Origin: an uncultured SAR86 cluster bacterium
GTDB taxonomy: Bacteria; Pseudomonadota; Gammaproteobacteria; Magnimaribacterales; Magnimaribacteraceae
Reading direction: 5' to 3'
Assembly (NCBI GenBank): GCA_902606175.1
Contig: CACLEZ010000004.1
Span: 1 to 64,000 of the forward strand
Length of the DNA stretch: 64,000 nt
The notes below the pieces were generated by a model. The model made no database searches. It saw only the letters and a program-made list of their open reading frames with translations, and was not told the origin of the DNA. Below, piece after piece: positions 61,797 to 64,000 of the stretch. A program made the position numbers and the translations under genes. Position 1 is the stretch's first letter, and the number at the start of each line of letters is the position of its first letter.

Positions 61797-62384
61797 TTAT
61801 CTGTAGTATGCATTTTCTCTGTAACTATGGTCAGTAACATCTTTTACGCCCTTTAAGCCTTCTACTTGTTCTAGTAAAGTCTTTTCAACACCATCTTTTA
61901 AAGTAAGATCTACCATTCCACATCCCTGGCACCCTCCTCCAAATTGAAGTATTGCTGTAGCATCATCTACAACTTCAATCAAAGATACTTCTCCTCCATG
62001 AGCTGCCAAACTAGGGTTCACTTCTGAGTAGAGTACATAATTAATTTTGTCTTCTATCGATGCATCTTTACCTAATTGAGGAAGTTTTGCGTTTGGAGCT
62101 TTTATAGTAAGTGTTCCACCAAATTTATCTGGTGAATAGTCAACCTCAGCATCTTTCAAAAAATCAATGGATTTTTCTTCAAGATACAGATCAAACTTGA
62201 ATTCATTAATGATTCTATAATCTGAGAACTCTTCGTCTTGTTTTGCATAAGCAATACAAGTCTCAGCTCTGGGTGTTCCGGGTTCAGAAACGAATATTTT
62301 TATTCCACAAGTGTCATCATCTTGACTCGACAGAAGATCATTCAAATAATCTTGCGCTGAAGGTGTAATAGTCATCTCTTCCAT
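61797..62384 (-). CDS. nfuA: Fe-S biogenesis protein NfuA
   Basis: C-terminal QFGGGCQGCGMVDLTLKDGVEKTL (CxxC) plus degenerate A-type N-terminal domain. Confidence 0.93.
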   Translation of the reverse strand: MEEMTITPSAQDYLNDLLSSQDDDTCGIKIFVSEPGTPRAETCIAYAKQDEEFSDYRIINEFKFDLYLEEKSIDFLKDAEVDYSPDKFGGTLTIKAPNAKLPQLGKDASIEDKINYVLYSEVNPSLAAHGGEVSLIEVVDDATAILQFGGGCQGCGMVDLTLKDGVEKTLLEQVEGLKGVKDVTDHSYRENAYYR

Positions 62385-62462
62385 AGTGTCATTCTATCAA
62401 ATATATCGACTGTTATAATATTAATAGATCGAAACATAAATGAAAGATTTCTAACTAAAATT

Positions 62463-63533
62463 TTGTCTGTTATACAAAGAGAAGATTACCTTGAACTTTT
62501 TGAAGAAAAGAAAATCTCATTTCTTCGAGCATTTGTTGATGAAACTCAAATAGATTTCTTTAAATCTCCTGATAATGGTTATAGATATAGAGCTGAATTC
62601 GGTCTTTTGAAAGAGAAAGATGAATATTTCTACTCAATGACAAAAGGTGGAAAAAGAGTCGCTGTAAGCTCTTTTCCTATAAGTAGTCAAAAGATTCAAA
62701 ATATCATGCCTCTTTTGTTAACACAGATTCAAAATAATCCGATAATTTCCCATAAACTTTTTCAAGTAGAGTTTCAGTCCTCAAGAAATGATGAAGCAAT
62801 GGTTAGCTTAATTTATCACAAGGAATTGGGAGACGAATGGTCAAAAATGGCTTCAAATATATCCGATGAATTAAACATATCAATTATCGGAAGAAGTAAA
62901 AATAGGAAAATAATCATTGGAAATAATTATGTCACCGAGACCTATCAATACCAAGATAAAAAGTTTTCAATTAAGCTCTACGAACAGTGTTTCAGTCAAA
63001 CAAATCCTTTAATTTGTGACTCAATGCTAAGTTGGGTTATTGATAATATTCAATCTTTTGAGAATGACCTAATGGAACTTCATTGTGGTCTTGGAACTTT
63101 TACAATTCCCTTGAGCAGATACTTTAATAAAGTTTTAGCCACTGAGAATAGTCGACCCAGTATTCAAGCATTACATGAAAATATTAAGTTGAATAATATT
63201 GAAAATGTCTATACCGGAAGATTATCAGGCAAAGAAACCTTAGAAGCATTTAAGGGAGTGAGGATATTTAGAAGATTGAAAGATATTGATTTAGAGCAAT
63301 TTGAAATAGATTCGATTTTTTTAGATCCGCCGAGGGAAGGACTTGATTCATTTACACTAGAAAACGTTATAGGAATAAAAAATATAATTTATATTTCGTG
63401 TAGCTTTGACTCATTCAAAAGAGATATACAAGCTCTAAGAGCTACTCATGACATATTGAAATTAGCAATGTTCGACCAATTTCCCTATACGGAACATATA
63501 GAGTCTGGGGCAATTCTTAGAAAAAAATACTAA
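62463..63533 (+). CDS. trmA: tRNA (uracil-5-)-methyltransferase
   Basis: YRYRAEFGL, LMELHCGLGTFTIPLSRYFNKVLATENSRPSIQAL, SIFLDPPREGLD, IIYISCSFDSFKRDI. Confidence 0.9.
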   Translation: MSVIQREDYLELFEEKKISFLRAFVDETQIDFFKSPDNGYRYRAEFGLLKEKDEYFYSMTKGGKRVAVSSFPISSQKIQNIMPLLLTQIQNNPIISHKLFQVEFQSSRNDEAMVSLIYHKELGDEWSKMASNISDELNISIIGRSKNRKIIIGNNYVTETYQYQDKKFSIKLYEQCFSQTNPLICDSMLSWVIDNIQSFENDLMELHCGLGTFTIPLSRYFNKVLATENSRPSIQALHENIKLNNIENVYTGRLSGKETLEAFKGVRIFRRLKDIDLEQFEIDSIFLDPPREGLDSFTLENVIGIKNIIYISCSFDSFKRDIQALRATHDILKLAMFDQFPYTEHIESGAILRKKY

Positions 63534-63543
63534 TTTGTTTTTT

Positions 63544-64000
63544 TTATAGTTTTGCTTCTAATTCAGGCAATGCTTCAAAAAGGTCAGCAACTAATCCATA
63601 GTCTGCAACTGAGAAGATTGGTGCTTCCTCGTCTTTGTTGATTGCGACTATAACTTTACTATCTTTCATGCCAGCTAAATGCTGTATAGCACCGGATATC
63701 CCAACAGCTATGTACAAATCAGGCGCGACAATCTTACCTGTTTGTCCAACTTGCATGTCATTGGGAACGAATCCTGAATCTACAGCAGCTCTCGAAGCAC
63801 CTATCGCTGCGCCTAGTTTATCTGCAATACCATTAAGAAGACTAAAATTATCTCCATTTTGCATTCCTCTTCCACCTGAAATAACCACTTCGGCAGCAGT
63901 TAATTCCGGTCTATCAGATTCTGCAATCTCTTCTTTAACAAAAGAAGACACTCCTGCATTTGTGTCGTTATCTATAGAATTTATGGATGCACTTCCTCCA
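63544..64000 (-). CDS. etfA: electron transfer flavoprotein alpha subunit, N-terminus beyond window
   Basis: [82 protein letters not shown]; frame open to the window edge ([20 protein letters not shown]...), so the track start is internal. Confidence 0.95.
   Translation of the reverse strand, partial: GGSASINSIDNDTNAGVSSFVKEEIAESDRPELTAAEVVISGGRGMQNGDNFSLLNGIADKLGAAIGASRAAVDSGFVPNDMQVGQTGKIVAPDLYIAVGISGAIQHLAGMKDSKVIVAINKDEEAPIFSVADYGLVADLFEALPELEAKL

Overview
AT-rich 64 kb window, most likely from a marine gammaproteobacterium with a compact, streamlined genome (possibly SAR86-like; inferred from gene content and base composition, not tested). Much of it is recognisable core metabolism: clpS-clpA, infA, icd, mnmA, purB, aceA, the nqrABCDEF-apbE-nqrM operon, a long-form GAPDH, two acyl-CoA dehydrogenases, mfd-csiV, sbcB, nfuA, trmA and etfA. 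The main accessory locus is at 2.7-21 kb. There a trypsin-like autotransporter is divergent from a 3465-aa multidomain RTX-type protein, followed by an outer-membrane protein, TolC, a type I secretion ABC protein and a short HlyD. The giant protein contains a cupredoxin-like domain, Calx-beta and cadherin-like modules, and three RTX-like blocks. Other points of interest are an apparently frameshifted nqrM, an atypical NqrB flavinylation motif, an Mfd that seems to lack domain D3, small single-TM ORFs missed by the ORF track, a strong hairpin inside the T1SS operon, and a symmetric -10 element between the protease and the adhesin. I saw no tRNA, rRNA, CRISPR array or transposase. All family names come from reading motifs by eye; no database search was run.
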